Source of the DNA: Caprella mutica
Taxonomy: Eukaryota > Arthropoda > Malacostraca > Amphipoda > Caprellidae
Length of the DNA stretch: 64,000 nucleotides
Assembly: GCA_947561585.1 (NCBI GenBank)
Contig: CANNZV010002493.1
Span: 51,765-115,764, forward strand
Reading direction: 5' to 3'
The notes beneath the pieces are model-generated. The model was not told where the DNA came from. It made no database searches and worked only from the letters and a program-made list of their open reading frames with translations. Position numbers and translations under genes: made by a program. This document shows, in pieces, positions 23,901-34,900 of the stretch (position 1 is the stretch's first letter; each line of letters begins with the position of its first letter).

Positions 23901-24606
23901 AATGGCAGAAGAATCGAGGAGTAACAGTAGAGGATCAAATTTGGATCTCATGGGCAAGCAGAGTAGAGGTCCGGCGAATCAAAAGGGATTTGCAGACAAA
24001 GGGGGTTTAAGAACAGGAGTTAGGAAAGATCCTACTAGCAAATCCAAAGGTGGGAAATACCCAGATGGTAGGAAGAGCGAAACTACGTTACGGTTCTCCA
24101 ATCTTAACGATAAACGAGATAACAAGTATTCTTCACAAACTACAAGGAGAATTAACAGCGGCAGATTATTATTCGAAGCATCTTATGATCAGCTGCCGGA
24201 ATGTTTTCACATCGGCCATAACCCTGAAGCTTATTACCCTCCAGAGATTAGGAAAGCTATTCACAATGTTCAATTTATCCACACTCATATGGTACAGCAG
24301 GATAAATTCAATGAGGTGAGGAGTACTGCTTAAAACCCACCTTTAATTCTCATAATCATTAATCTCTCAGCGTTATTTTAATCTTGCAAAATACCTCTCA
24401 CCTTTTTTCAGATAGATGACGATTGGGCGTTCGTTGCCATGGTCTTGGATCGCCTATTACTTTATATATTTTTCGTCATTTCTGTCATTGGGACAGTAGC
24501 AATCCTTTTCCAGTCGCCGTATCTGTACGACACGACTGAGCCTATAGATATATTCATCAGCAAAGTGGCGCGAGCTAGTCTGGGACTAGATGACGACGAT
24601 ATCTAG
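17944..24606 (+). CDS. nAChRalpha2: Nicotinic acetylcholine receptor alpha2-type subunit, 3' part (8 exons)
   Basis: Encodes a subunit of a pentameric acetylcholine-gated cation channel of the neuronal plasma membrane. Exons are 17944-17988, 18531-18640, 21047-21227, 22181-22337, 22952-23295, 23377-23596, 23726-24315 and 24412-24606; all introns are GT-AG and phases join without a stop to give 613 residues. Numbered in this fragment: loop A region [14 protein letters not shown], the 13-residue Cys-loop C85-C99, loop B WTYDG, the vicinal cysteines C158-C159 that define alpha subunits, M1 about 178-201, M2 about 206-229, M3 about 236-263, a very long M3-M4 loop, and M4 about 555-582. The words [20 protein letters not shown] and [12 protein letters not shown] match insect alpha2 rather than alpha1, alpha3 or beta1 as I recall them. 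The signal peptide and first binding-domain exons are missing, probably upstream of the window. Confidence 0.95.
18531..18640 (+). CDS. nAChRalpha2: nAChR alpha2 exon, 110 bp
   Basis: Encodes [16 protein letters not shown] through [11 protein letters not shown], with the last Asn codon split after two bases. It carries the loop A segment of the ligand site. The 110-bp size is the conserved nAChR exon size. The donor GTAAGT at 18641 is the first of a series of tandemly duplicated donors. Confidence 0.96.
18621..19310 (+). repeat. 47/48-bp minisatellite derived from the exon end and its 5' splice site
   Basis: Fifteen copies start at 18621, 18669, 18717, 18764, 18812, 18860, 18907, 18955, 19002, 19049, 19097, 19144, 19191, 19238 and 19286. 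The first is the authentic last 20 bases of the 110-bp receptor exon plus its donor. Each unit carries GACATAGTGCTTTACAACAA followed by GTAAGT and about 20 bases of intron. Thirteen duplicates keep a GT donor (ten GTAAGT, three GTGAGT); the last copy has lost it. The unit alternates between 47 and 48 bases depending on a CAGA, CTCGA or CACGA junction. Confidence 0.96.
19311..21046 (+). other. Remainder of the large receptor intron
   Basis: About 1.7 kb of AT-rich intron between the minisatellite and the Cys-loop exon. It contains several short chance frames (for example near 19830-20300 and 20473-20789) with no family resemblance or suitable splice sites. Confidence 0.6.
21047..21227 (+). CDS. 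nAChRalpha2: nAChR alpha2 exon, Cys-loop
   Basis: Completes the split Asn codon, then encodes [16 protein letters not shown] through WTYDGFQ. It contains the signature Cys-loop [15 protein letters not shown] (residues 85-99) and loop B. The donor is GTAAAT. Confidence 0.97.
21311..21460 (+). repeat. Intronic near-perfect hairpin, 67-bp arms
   Basis: The left arm 21311-21377 and right arm 21394-21460 are reverse complements with about four mismatches and a 16-base loop. The inner 40-odd bases, including AAATTTCCCAAGCTTTCAGA, pair without a mismatch. It lies in the intron after the Cys-loop exon, so the pre-mRNA would contain a long double-stranded stem. It may be a very short fold-back element, a hairpin-RNA precursor or an editing substrate; the sequence alone does not decide. 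Confidence 0.9.
21977..22053. mobile_element. Small MITE, GGTAGCAA family, in receptor intron
   Basis: The left end TTGGTAGCAATGTTTCTAGG and the right end (revcomp CCCAGGTAGGAATGATTCTT) are imperfect inverted repeats. The interior has CCAACATTGGGACAA. A second copy lies at 28583-28679. Confidence 0.7.
22181..22337 (+). CDS. nAChRalpha2: nAChR alpha2 exon, loop C
   Basis: Encodes [14 protein letters not shown] through [10 protein letters not shown]. The adjacent cysteines 158-159 are the alpha-subunit signature at the agonist-binding loop C. NNS at 124-126 is a possible glycosylation site. It ends one base into an Asp codon. Confidence 0.97.
22526..22698. mobile_element. MITE, CAGTGTGTCCGCAAAAAATG ends, in receptor intron
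   Basis: 173 bp with 31-bp terminal inverted repeats differing at about three positions. The left end CAGTGTGTCCGCAAAAAATG is matched by the reverse complement of GCATTTTTTGCAGACACGCT. TA precedes the left end; the right flank is GG, so the target duplication is not intact. Tc1/mariner-type origin is inferred from the terminal sequence. Confidence 0.85.
22711..22884. mobile_element. MITE, GGTTCCATATTTTCGATC family, in receptor intron
   Basis: Starts AGGGTATATTACGAATTGCT and ends with a diverged inverse ACCGACAATTCGTAACATTC. It lies 12 bases from the previous MITE and ends 67 bases before the M1-M3 exon. Confidence 0.7.
22952..23295 (+). CDS. nAChRalpha2: nAChR alpha2 exon, M1-M3
   Basis: Encodes M1, the pore-lining M2 ([18 protein letters not shown]) and M3, ending APWIKE. 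Two residues are unusual for the family: Glu191 within M1 (relatives have a small polar residue in the GISYL segment) and Tyr203 in LPAYSGEK, where Asp is the usual residue before SGEK. The donor is GTGAGT. Confidence 0.97.
23377..23596 (+). CDS. nAChRalpha2: nAChR alpha2 exon, start of cytoplasmic loop
   Basis: Begins [16 protein letters not shown], the conserved segment after M3. It continues into a hydrophilic stretch rich in Asp, Glu, Ser and Lys ([16 protein letters not shown]). It ends in phase 1 and is followed by a 129-bp intron. Confidence 0.93.
23726..24315 (+). CDS. nAChRalpha2: nAChR alpha2 exon, large cytoplasmic loop
   Basis: A 590-bp exon encodes about 196 residues of poorly conserved M3-M4 loop rich in Arg, Lys, Ser and Gly. 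It ends in the conserved amphipathic helix [19 protein letters not shown] just before M4. With the previous exon the loop is about 280 residues, clearly longer than the Drosophila alpha2 loop as I recall it. Confidence 0.93.
24412..24606 (+). CDS. nAChRalpha2: nAChR alpha2 terminal exon, M4
   Basis: Encodes [20 protein letters not shown], the rest of M4 and a short extracellular tail ending GLDDDDI before the TAG at 24604-24606. Confidence 0.96.
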   Translation: MDDDWAFVAMVLDRLLLYIFFVISVIGTVAILFQSPYLYDTTEPIDIFISKVARASLGLDDDDI

Positions 24607-24885
24607 GAGAGGAATATCTCCTAAAGATGTAGATGTTTAAATTAAAACCTTTAACGCTTGAAATGTAAGATAGTAATGAAGATCAAAATATGGGCTCTTC
24701 CCATCTAGAGGACATTTTAGAAGTTTTTACTGCTCATGATATAGTATAAATAATAATGCATTACAACTGTTAATCAATAGATTAAATATTTTGGATATTT
24801 TTTCCATATTTATACGCATCAGTATATATTAATGGTTATATCTAGCAAAGATTAGAGATAACTAAGGCTAACGACAACTTATATC

Positions 24886-24891
24886 AATAAA
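24886..24891 (+). terminator. Candidate polyadenylation signal of the receptor gene
   Basis: AATAAA lies 280 bases after the stop codon and is followed within 20 bases by a GT-rich stretch (AGAGGTGTTTCTTT), the usual arrangement of a cleavage site. Other sites downstream cannot be excluded. Confidence 0.5.
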
Positions 24892-26640
24892 TAGAGGTGT
24901 TTCTTTAGATAAACTTTCTATATTTATTTATTGATTGTGCGTACATTTTTTCACGAAATATTTCAAATCATATTTCAACATTACATTAACAATATTGAAG
25001 ATCAGGTTACTTTCGTCAAAATTAATATTCATTCAAGCTGGAAAACTGTCGTTTAATTGGCTCATTATTTCAATAATTACCAGGTTAAAGAGTATTTGGT
25101 TGACAATTGACTTTCCGACAATTAGGTGCGGAGGAATTTGTGGACATCATTACTATTTCTTGCATGGTAACAAATGAAGTTTAAACCATAATATGCTAAA
25201 CATAACAGAACAGAATGTTAAATGTTAACACTAATTTTACTTTTAATTATACATAGTTATTTAGATATTTTTTGGATTGATAATGCCTTCTGCCAACATT
25301 GAGAAAAATATCCGAACTTTATAATACGATTGAAGTGTCACAATTTTCTACACACAGTGAATTTTTCGACAGATATTAAAACATGAACTGGAAAGGATAC
25401 AAGAACGCTTTCCTCCTTCATTATGTGATTATTAGTTATGAAAGGTTTAATAAATCAGCTAATGTTAATTTTACTCAAACTGTCGTTTATATCAATGCCA
25501 ATTATCTATGGATAGTCCATTATTTTAAATTTATGTTTCAATGTAGTCAATACTGATATCTAATCACTGCCATCTATGGATAATGTACAATACTCTTACA
25601 AAGTAATTGGGGCTATAACAATAAACTGCATATTTACCTACATCAAGAAAACTCACATTTGCTGAATGGTGAATTTAGTGAAAAGGCAGTTCAACAATTT
25701 CATCAATACATTTTGACCATTTTTCATTCGTTTCTTATCGGTTTTGATATTTAAAAAGTTGTTGCCTATGTTCCACCACTAAATGTGTCTCACCTAAGAA
25801 ACTAAACTTCTCAAATGCTCACCACTAAGTACGATTTACGGTACTTTCTCTAAGTACCACTGTATATCGTACTTTGAATCTCATTCTCCATCATTCGTAG
25901 ATTTTGGAGCTGTAGTTATAGGTAGCCATTCGTAGATCACTTAGGTTCTACACATGCTGCTCTATATATACTAGTGTGTAAGGGAGTGAATCAAAATATT
26001 TTTACATGTTCAAAAGATTTAAAATATAATAAATACTTTTTCAATCTTTATCTTCATCATTTTGTGCAGAAAATTAATTTTCCTAAAAAAAATCTCTAGA
26101 TCATTGAATCGGATTCCGAATCTTGTAAATAATATATTTACGTTCTTATCAATATTACTAATAATTGCTTATATATATACTATAATTAATACTATATCTT
26201 CATGATTTGGTGTACGGATGTGCATAAGCCAGATTACAATTGTGAAGTAAGTTCTACCGTTAGTTAAATGATGCCATTTACGCTTTACATAGAGGAGATA
26301 AGGAGATGGAAATGTGTAAATAGGTCTCGGGTATCTCATTAAAGAATAAACTCCTTGGTTGATATACGACGAATGTAAATAGGATAGAAATCAATCTTGG
26401 TCCATTTTTACGTTTCATTTTATAATAACATGGATTTGAATTAGTTATTCAACCCAACTTTTCTCAAAATATGAAAATAATTCCTAATATGGTTACGTTT
26501 CTACTATTCATGTAGCAATATATATTTTTTAAGACAAAGGAAAAACAGAATCATTACATGCAAATCGGGCAAATAACAAATTATCGGATTAGATGAATTT
26601 TATGAATGAAAAATCAAAATTTTAATGCATCCATTCTATT
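24892..26640. other. Non-coding downstream of the receptor gene
   Basis: AT-rich with no recognisable gene. Exons of the alpha1 or beta2 subunits, which are neighbours of alpha2 in some insects, were looked for and not seen. Confidence 0.5.
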
Positions 26641-26920
26641 GTTAACGGTGGCCGGAAAATTCGGTCACGGAAATTTCGGTTTCAGAATTAAAAGTGTCAT
26701 CTTAACATAAATTGCCGTTATGTAGGTTGCTGTATTCACTAGTTTGTTGTACTGCACACTTCACGATTGATTAATAACCTGGCAGGGGGGTCGGAGGGCG
26801 GCACGTCCACAGTTGCATCTAAGTGATAACTTTTATTTATACCTCAGACCGAAAGATATTAGACCGAAATTTTCGAGACCGAATTTTCTGAGACCGAATT
26901 TTCCAAGAACCATTGTTAAC
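26641..26920. mobile_element. Element with inverted GTTAAC ends and repeated AATTCGGTC words
   Basis: The left end GTTAACGGTGGCCGGAAAAT and the right end ...CCAAGAACCATTGTTAAC are inverted repeats. Both arms contain two to four copies of the word GAAAATTCGGTC in opposite orientations. 280 bp, non-coding. Confidence 0.7.
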
Positions 26921-27717
26921 ACTCTCTTACTTGAATCCAGTGTATTTATTTCAATCCAATGAATACATTTAGTTCTGTAATTATCACGTAACATAATAAA
27001 GTCGATGTTGATGACTTAATTCACCTATCTCTATATCATTTATTTACTTTCAGACGACAAATCACATATGTTCAATCATCAAATACACATGCTATGTAAT
27101 TATTATTCGTCAATAAACACTTAACTAACGATTTGCTATCTGAATGAATGATTCAAGGGACTGAACATCTTCGTCACCACTATTCTGTCCCCACCTAGAT
27201 TTAAAATGTTATAATTGTAGAAACCAATAACAAGTGCAAACAATATTAAAACAGATTTCACCTTCACAGTATCAATATAAAACCAGTTTACTAAATTTAC
27301 ACATAGATCACTAAGTTTATTCTCCTAGGTGTTCACCTGCATCTATAGAAATCAAAATATATTAAATTATAAGCATCAGTTCCTTCCCAATTCCTGGAAC
27401 AGAAGAATTACATGTGTGACGCTTATTCACTGGTGTTACCTACCTGCTTTCCACCTTTGAAACGAGGACCTGATTGTCTCCTAAGGTAAATAATCCCCTA
27501 ATGTGGCCCCATGTTTACTCTGGCTCTAATCTGACCAGCTGGAGCACCTTGCTAAATCGCTTGTGTTTCTCCAACACCTTAAACCTCCTAGAGTCACCGC
27601 TAACCATAGTGTAAACTTAAAACAATAATAGCTACTTTACTACGATAAATCGAAGCAACAGTTGGCGAATAGTAAAGTAAAATAAATTGACTGCTAGACT
27701 TTATTCACCGCTAACCA

Positions 27718-27966
27718 CACTGAGAGAAAATTGCGAGGCAACCTGATTCATCGTTTGAGTCAATGCTGGAGAAACTCCTATATTAGAGTCTTTTTCCTTG
27801 ATTGACTCTACCTGAGTCATTCTGACTATGAATTAGGAGTCAATATGTTACTTGTTTTGAGTAAAGTACTAGGATGAGTCAAATTGACTCTGACTTTTGA
27901 GCCTGTTTTATGACAAACTGAAAACACTAAATTTTGAGTCAATTTGACTCGTATTTTACTTGTCTC
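27718..27966. mobile_element. MITE, GAGTCA family, copy 2
   Basis: Starts CACTGAGAGAAAATTGCGAG and follows copies 1 and 3 through CTATGAATTAGGAGTCAATA to TTTGAGTCAATTTGACTCG. The right terminus is diverged. Four perfect TGASTCA words are retained. Confidence 0.8.
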
Positions 27967-28582
27967 GAAACAAGGCATGGAAAATTGTCTGATGTAGTTT
28001 ATAAATTGAGATGTAGATATTGTATCGTCAAAACAGGGTTATTATGTAGAGTGTAAATAGACTTTGTTATCCGATTCTCCTGCTGCTGGAAAGGATTATA
28101 TACAGCACTAAATTCTTGTACATATTACTGTGTTTTTAAGCAGCTAACCTGTTGATTAATCCTGCTCTACCTGCGCTATTTATGGTTTAGATGATTGCTT
28201 TAGTGGTAACATTTCTGTACTTTATAATTCTATATTTAAATTTGATAAGTTATCACATAAATTGTAATGTTATGATAAGTGTTACTTTAATGATTTATCA
28301 TCACTATGTAAAATATGCAATAAACTTTACTCTCTAGATGATAAACCCCTTCAATGTAAATGCTCCAATTACTGTTAATTTTACGAGTTTAAATCAAAAA
28401 TGATACGTTCGTCTATTCATTATTACTGTAAGATTGTATGTGAGCATGAGCTATTCATTCTATTATATTAATATTAGTGATGAATTAGTATTGGTTTATG
28501 CTATATAAATTCCTTCATTCGGCAATTCTTTCATCTGACCAATCATCTTCACCAACTGCGACAACACAATATTATTTTATAA

Positions 28583-28679
28583 CCCGGGTAGCAAGATTCT
28601 CGGGCCAATGTTGTCTCAATGTTGTCCCAATATTGCCAATGTTGTCCCGATATTGACCCAAGAAACCTTGCTACCTAGG
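28583..28679. mobile_element. Small MITE, GGTAGCAA family
   Basis: Starts CCGGGTAGCAAGATTCTCGG and ends with the inverse (revcomp CCTAGGTAGCAAGGTTTCTT). The interior repeats the word CAATGTTGTCCC. About 97 bp. Confidence 0.75.
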
Positions 28680-29000
28680 AACTTTCTCATAACATATTTA
28701 ATTCATTTTATAACTCAACATTCATGCTCAAGTGAGGATCAGAGTAAGTTTTCGGCGATTTTGAAATATAATTAGGTACCATACAACGCAAAGTAAAATA
28801 TCTAATAATGATAAATTTTGTTGTCATATTTATACTTAGTAGTCAATTTCTGAATTTAGAAAATTATCTTCACTATATATTAGTTCTAAACATATTATCA
28901 TTAAATATCATCAATTTTATTGCACATGCTTTCCAAACATTTTAAATACACCTCAACTACATCACAGACTATTTCTCGATTCGTAACATACTGTCGAATG

Positions 29001-29215
29001 CAGTAGAACTCTTTTATAATGGACTCCTCTATAGTGAATGTAGAGTCCTGAATAAGAGAATTATCTCGTATTGGAACAATTTTTGTTTAGTCTACTATGA
29101 GTGGCCATTGGTTCTTAGATAACTGATGGCCATTTTTGTTCATAATTTTGGGTAGTTCTCTTACTCAGGACTCTACATTCACTATAGAGGACTCAACTAT
29201 AGAGGAGATTACCTG
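29001..29215. mobile_element. pogo/Tigger-like MITE, copy 1
   Basis: Starts CAGTAGAACTCTTTTATAAT and has long imperfect inverted ends around CTCTATAGTGAATGTAGAGT. Better preserved relatives at 43632 and 47620 are flanked by TA. The CAGTAGAACYC terminus resembles Tigger/pogo elements. Confidence 0.75.
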
Positions 29216-30030
29216 CAATGAACTAGGTAAGAATCACAGTGATCATTGACATCATTCCTGTTTCCTATCTACCTAGCTGATAAAGTTACTTTTCTAGTAG
29301 AATGGGAGGGGTTATTACGATGCGCTGTACTACTTTTAATAAATCCTTCTCTGTTAGGCCCTATGGTTAGTCTAGAAGATGTTGTTGTTGTCATGGTTGT
29401 TACTTTTCTGATTGTTTTCATCGAATATCCTTTTTGTATAGTGAAGATATATCAAATAATATTGAAAATGTGTAAATTGTGTCTATGTACGTTCAGATGA
29501 AATCTTTATTAGGCAGACTACAGGTCATTGGATTGGTAAGTTTTGGGGAAAGTTGTTTCCTGCATGTTATATAGAATATTTAAAAAAATTATAAATCAGA
29601 GTATGTAAAAAATATTAAAATTATACCTGCCAATAGGAGTTTAAGAAAATGAAATTGTAAATATTTATCTGTAAATAGACATTTAATTTCATGAATTGAG
29701 AGTGAGATTTCAGATATAATTAATTATATTAAAACATGCTAGGCGCTTTACTTATCAATTATACAGATGCTATTTATTTGAATTATATTGATGATATTTA
29801 GTTACGTATTTTAAAACCTAACACATAGTAATATTATTATTGGTGCTATTGTTGTCTCTTCTATAAATTAATTGCTGTATGACGAGAATTAAACGTTTAA
29901 GTAATTTTACGTTAGCTATTACCATCATTTACTTACATATACTGTGAATGTTTTTTCTATTTTTCAGAACCTTTGAGCATTTTAATATTTAATTTAGCAT
30001 GTTAAAGTATTTATTTTTTTAAATACAGTT
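29216..30030. other. Non-coding spacer
   Basis: Nothing recognised. An 84-codon open frame at 29246-29500 is hydrophobic but without family resemblance. Confidence 0.5.
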
Positions 30031-30125
30031 TACGGTGGACTTCCAATACGGCGGCGGCTGAAGCGGCTAGAACCGTACGGCTCTAGCCGCGCGGCTACAC
30101 CCGCCGCTTTGGTAGTCGGCCTTCA
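30031..30125. repeat. GC-rich near-palindrome
   Basis: A strongly GC-rich island of about 90 bp in AT-rich surroundings. Its core is a 28-base near-perfect palindrome: GCGGCTAGA, a centre containing CCGTACGG, then TCTAGCCGC. Outer arms (GACTTCCAATACGGCGGC and the inverse of CCGCCGCTTTGGTAGTC) extend the inverted repeat to roughly 45 bp per side. It is probably a small fold-back element. Confidence 0.8.
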
Positions 30126-30846
30126 GGTTCATAGCTACCGTTCACCTCAGTTTCTTTCCATTGATAACTATTTCGATCAGAGTTCAGTGAGGCAGTAGAT
30201 GACAGCTAACTTTTATGTTTTATTCAGTAGATTCTCTCTGTATCGCTCATATGCTCAATTAACGAACGGTGTTGTTGGCTTTGAAAGTTTTTGTGGTGCA
30301 AACACCAGTGGATCAGATGGTAATATCCGAGATATTATAAAACTGGTAAACTTTTTTTTAAATAATTGTGAAAAAAAATTCACAAATTTTGAATTAGGTT
30401 TATTAAAAATTTCCAAGAATTATTATGAAAATATTTCGGAAAATTATTTCAAAATACTTTTGAATCAAATTTTTGAATTCGGTTAAAAACGTCGATGTTA
30501 GTGTATCTGAATTTTCAATGAAATGTCTTTTTTTTCAGCTAGAAGCAAAAAATAGACTACTTAAATTAACTATGATTATTCGAATATTCAACAATATCTT
30601 CATATGGAAACAAATGAAAGTATTATGAATTGAAAATTAATATTTTTTGATACTAATGATTTTTTTTAATTTTAGCTTTAATTATTGTGATCTCTGTTTG
30701 TGAAAAGATAATATCCACTAAGTACTGTCCTTAATTAAGCACGTACCTACCTAACTACAGTTTGAACTAAGAACACTGTTCTCTTAACTAAGTACAGTTC
30801 TTAAATATGTATCATGCTTAGATAAGTGTTCTACTTATTTTTATTC
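30126..30846. other. Non-coding spacer
   Basis: A 95-codon frame at 30199-30486 has no recognisable domain. Nothing else is seen. Confidence 0.45.
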
Positions 30847-31215
30847 AAGTACCAAGTTCAGTTAAGTACCGTGTTCAGTTAAGAACCCCGATCAGTTAAG
30901 TACTGTGTTCACTTAAGTACCTTGTTCATTTAAGTACCGTGTTCATTTAAGTACAGTGATCATTTCAGTACCGCGTTCAGTTAAGTATCATGTTCATTTA
31001 AATACCGTGTTCAGTTAAGTACCGTATTTATTTAAGTACCGTATTTATTTAAGTACCGTGTTCAGTTAAGTACCGTATTTATTTAAGTACCGTATTTATT
31101 TAAGTACCGTATTTATTTATGTACCGTGTTCAGTTAAGTTCCGTGTTCAGTTAAGTACCGTATTTATTTAAGTACTGTATTTATTTAAGTACCGTGTTCA
31201 GTTAAGTACCGTGTT
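30847..31215. repeat. Minisatellite, 17-bp unit, about 20 copies
   Basis: The units TTAAGTACCGTGTTCAG and TTAAGTACCGTATTTAT alternate in blocks. The left edge is degenerate and the right part is uniform. Confidence 0.85.
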
Positions 31216-31783
31216 CATTCAAGTACAGTTCTTAACTGATGTTTACCCGTGTGATAAAATGGTTCTTGTTGTGCTATGCTGAATGTTTTGCCTACTCTTA
31301 ACCTGTTAAAATTTATTACTTGTAATAATGGAAATAATTAAGCATAGACTCCTTAGACAATATAAAAAATCTTAAATGAAACAAGGAAGTCAAAATGCAT
31401 TAAATAAAATAGTTTGTTGACTCTATTCACAAGTGCATCCTCTACAATTCATTAAGTGATTATTATTGACATACAACCTAATTTGAGATAATATCAATAA
31501 AATTAGTTAATATACTACTATAGCGTGAAGTTCAATTAACATATACAAATTAAATACTTGAAAACTCTAATGGGCTATTACATATATGGTAATTGAAGCT
31601 TTACCCTGTATTCATGCAAATATTAATATAAATGAGATGTATCTTCATATCGCTTATAGCTCGGAAAGGTGAATCGGTTCAATGAATCCTAAACACTTGT
31701 AAGAGGTATGTGGTTGTGAACACTTTCAGTTAATGGGTGGAATTGGGGATACATTATGATGCGAAATTGATAATAGTTTACCT

Positions 31784-31952
31784 AGGGTAAATTACGAATT
31801 ATCGGTTAGTTTCATATATTTGGTAATATGAGAAAAAAACGATATAATAACTGTCCATTTCTTTTTCTTTTTATTTGATAAAATAACAATTATTATATCG
31901 ATTTTCCTCATAGGACCGAAAATATGGAACCGACCGATTATTCGTTACTTAA
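31784..31952. mobile_element. MITE, GGTTCCATATTTTCGATC family
   Basis: The left end GGGTAAATTACGAATTATCG and the right end GACCGATTATTCGTTACTTA are inverted repeats, with TCATAGGACCGAAAATATGG as the inner block. About 169 bp. Confidence 0.75.
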
Positions 31953-34900
31953 CCAAACGTTTCTGTACTATTGAGTTGTACGTATAACACCAATATCACG
32001 GAAATAGGATGAATGGTTAATCCTAGTGTAAATTACATTATATCATACCTACAAATAATGAAACTGTATTGAATGATACAGTAAAGATAAAACAAACCTC
32101 AATAAACTGAATGTACATAGCATAAAGCTTTTAGATGTTCTCTATTAAAATATATTTTAATTTAAAATAATTTTTTTTGATGTATATATCGCTTTCATTG
32201 ATCATTTTCGACTAGTTAAATAATTGTTGAATAGTGTTTTGGAATCTAATGATGGAAAATTTCTTTTGGTAGATAATAATAGATTAATTTGCTACAATAA
32301 CAGTTAATTCCTTTTTTATATATAAATGTCAGTGCTTGATACAATCACTACTGCTAAATGTACTTACAGGAAAATTGCGTGACACTATTATTTGTTATGG
32401 ATAGAATAATATATGGAATAAATTAATTGCTCAACTGTAACCTGTTTCCAAAATGTTAATATGGATTATCAATAATAAACTATTGCCAAGACCATAGGCT
32501 GAATCTTATTGTTGAACTGTCTTTCATTTCCTTCTTCAATAATGAAAATTATATAATATTTAAAAAAAAAACATGATGATAAAAACGAACAACGATGCAT
32601 GTCCCAGAGTGAAAATTGTAATCCTAATCGTAAGATTTCAATCAATGCTTAAATATCATATCTATCAACGATAATAAATATCCAACCATAATTGATCATA
32701 AATTCAAAATACCTTTAAACTTATTCTAATATTCCAAAATAGAAACGTCTGAAATTACGATTTATTCATTTTATCGTTTTTTCTTATAGTCTCGTTGAAA
32801 AAGTAGGAGGAGCTTAGCATAAAGTCTGGTGAAAAGACTTAAAAAACCCTGCGTGTGTACGGCCCTTGAAGGCCAACAGTGGAAGATCTACCGGTATACT
32901 AGGTACTATTTTAACTACTAGTACAGTACCTGTTGTTCATTAATTGAGAGTTCAAGGGTTTAGGATTATATTCAAATACATACATATATGAACATAAACA
33001 ATATATAAAAATCATGAAATTATTTTTTTTACTCCTCAGGGTTAAAACTCTCATTTTCAACTATTATTATTGGTGTGGTGAAAAAAAAAAAATTATCAGT
33101 TTTTCTTTTCAATTAGTGTTTCTTTTATTTTTCTGTTATTATCACCAACCTTATGAGGCGCTGTTGATAGAATGTCTGTTTAACCCATTCTGTGACACAC
33201 GGACAGACAGACAGACATACAGGCAAGCAAACAGACAGACAGATATATTTTTCCTGCCTGGGTACAATTATAACTGAGTTTTTGTTGCTTGTTGTACCAG
33301 AGGAAGAAATTAGATGACGCCAAACCAGATCATGGAAAAAAAGATCACTGTACGGTGATATGGGACAACTGGACGCCTAATTAAGGAACTTCCAAAAAAC
33401 TTCCGCCCGCTAATTAAAACGGATAATTTATTAATTACTTACAGGGGACATAAAAAGCTATGGTTCTTTTTTACTTCAGAGTCACTTTGATCTCCATCCA
33501 AAGTGATGTTTCTACAATGCTCGCAAAATCATTCATAAATAACTAATAATAATATATGAATTTCAATTTCATAATCATTACTAATCATATAAACCTATCG
33601 ATAAATTGTTCATAAATTTAGGTATCTTTATTTTGATCTATCATAATATTGAATTCATCATGAATAATCAGAGAATAAATATTCTATATTATTATTTCGA
33701 GAAAACACCTAAAAACAACGGAGATGCCTACCAATATTTCACTAGAAAATGTTCAATTCGTATTAGTCTATGGTAAAATAAACAATTATTTCACTTAAAA
33801 TTCTTGTTGAAGAAGACAACTTTTTGTTATTGTACAATGAAGAATTGATATTTTATTTCAAATCTAATTTTTTTTTCCAATATTTCACGTATTATATGCA
33901 AATATTCGTACATATTACACCGCGTATACATCATGTTTATATTCCGAACAAATATCTTCTCACGAACACTTCTCAGGAGAAAAACTAGGCATTCAGAACT
34001 CAAGAGCAGAAAGATCAACTCAGTCTATATCAGACGTTCTCAGGCACGAAAGGAATTAGTTTATGTCTGACTCGAGGCGCTACTGCAATCTAGAGCATTG
34101 CAGTCCTCGCCAAATTATTCCTGGGAGACTAGGGTTGGCTGAAAGCAGCTTCTTGCAATACTATCCCTCTGCAATATCAAAAATTATAGTCGAAAATTCT
34201 TGCATTCTTGATTTTCCTAGTAGGTTGTATGTAGTAATTAGTTTCAACTAAATTGACAGTTTTAATATTTTATGTCACAGTTGGTTAAAATGTGAAGAGC
34301 ACACTTTAAAGGATTATTTGATTTTGATTTAGTTAGTTTTGTATTTCACGAAGTTCTCGCAAACAACTGTTTCCAATCCATTGAATCACCCGGACCTTAA
34401 ATCTCCAAATCTATATACCATTTGGTATATAAATACGACGTAGGAACCAAACAAACACGCTCCTGAACCGCAAATCCTTCTAAAGTGCCGAAAATAGATA
34501 AATGTTTTCTCAGAGCAATCCAAATTTCAGAAGAAAATCCCAGGAAACTTCGAATCTGCTGCAAGGCCTGAGTTTGCTGGAAGAGTTTGCAAAATTATTG
34601 CTTGTGAACAAACCATGAGTTATTTGACATTAGAAGAGATATGTTTGGTGAGGAAAGAGCTGCTAATGAAATACGGCGAGTAGGGGACCATACAACACTC
34701 TCAACTGTTTCTGAATTGTGAGAAGACTGTGTAAACTAAGGCGCTCAAACGGAGTATTTAGTGGGCTGTAAATCTGCAGAATCCTGCTTCTCTTGTAGCT
34801 AGTACAATTACTAAATTATCTCTAGTTAAACATTTGGCAGAAGTGAAAAACTGTCTGACATAATAGTTCAAATTAGTTGATTTGCGGTTCATTCATAAAT

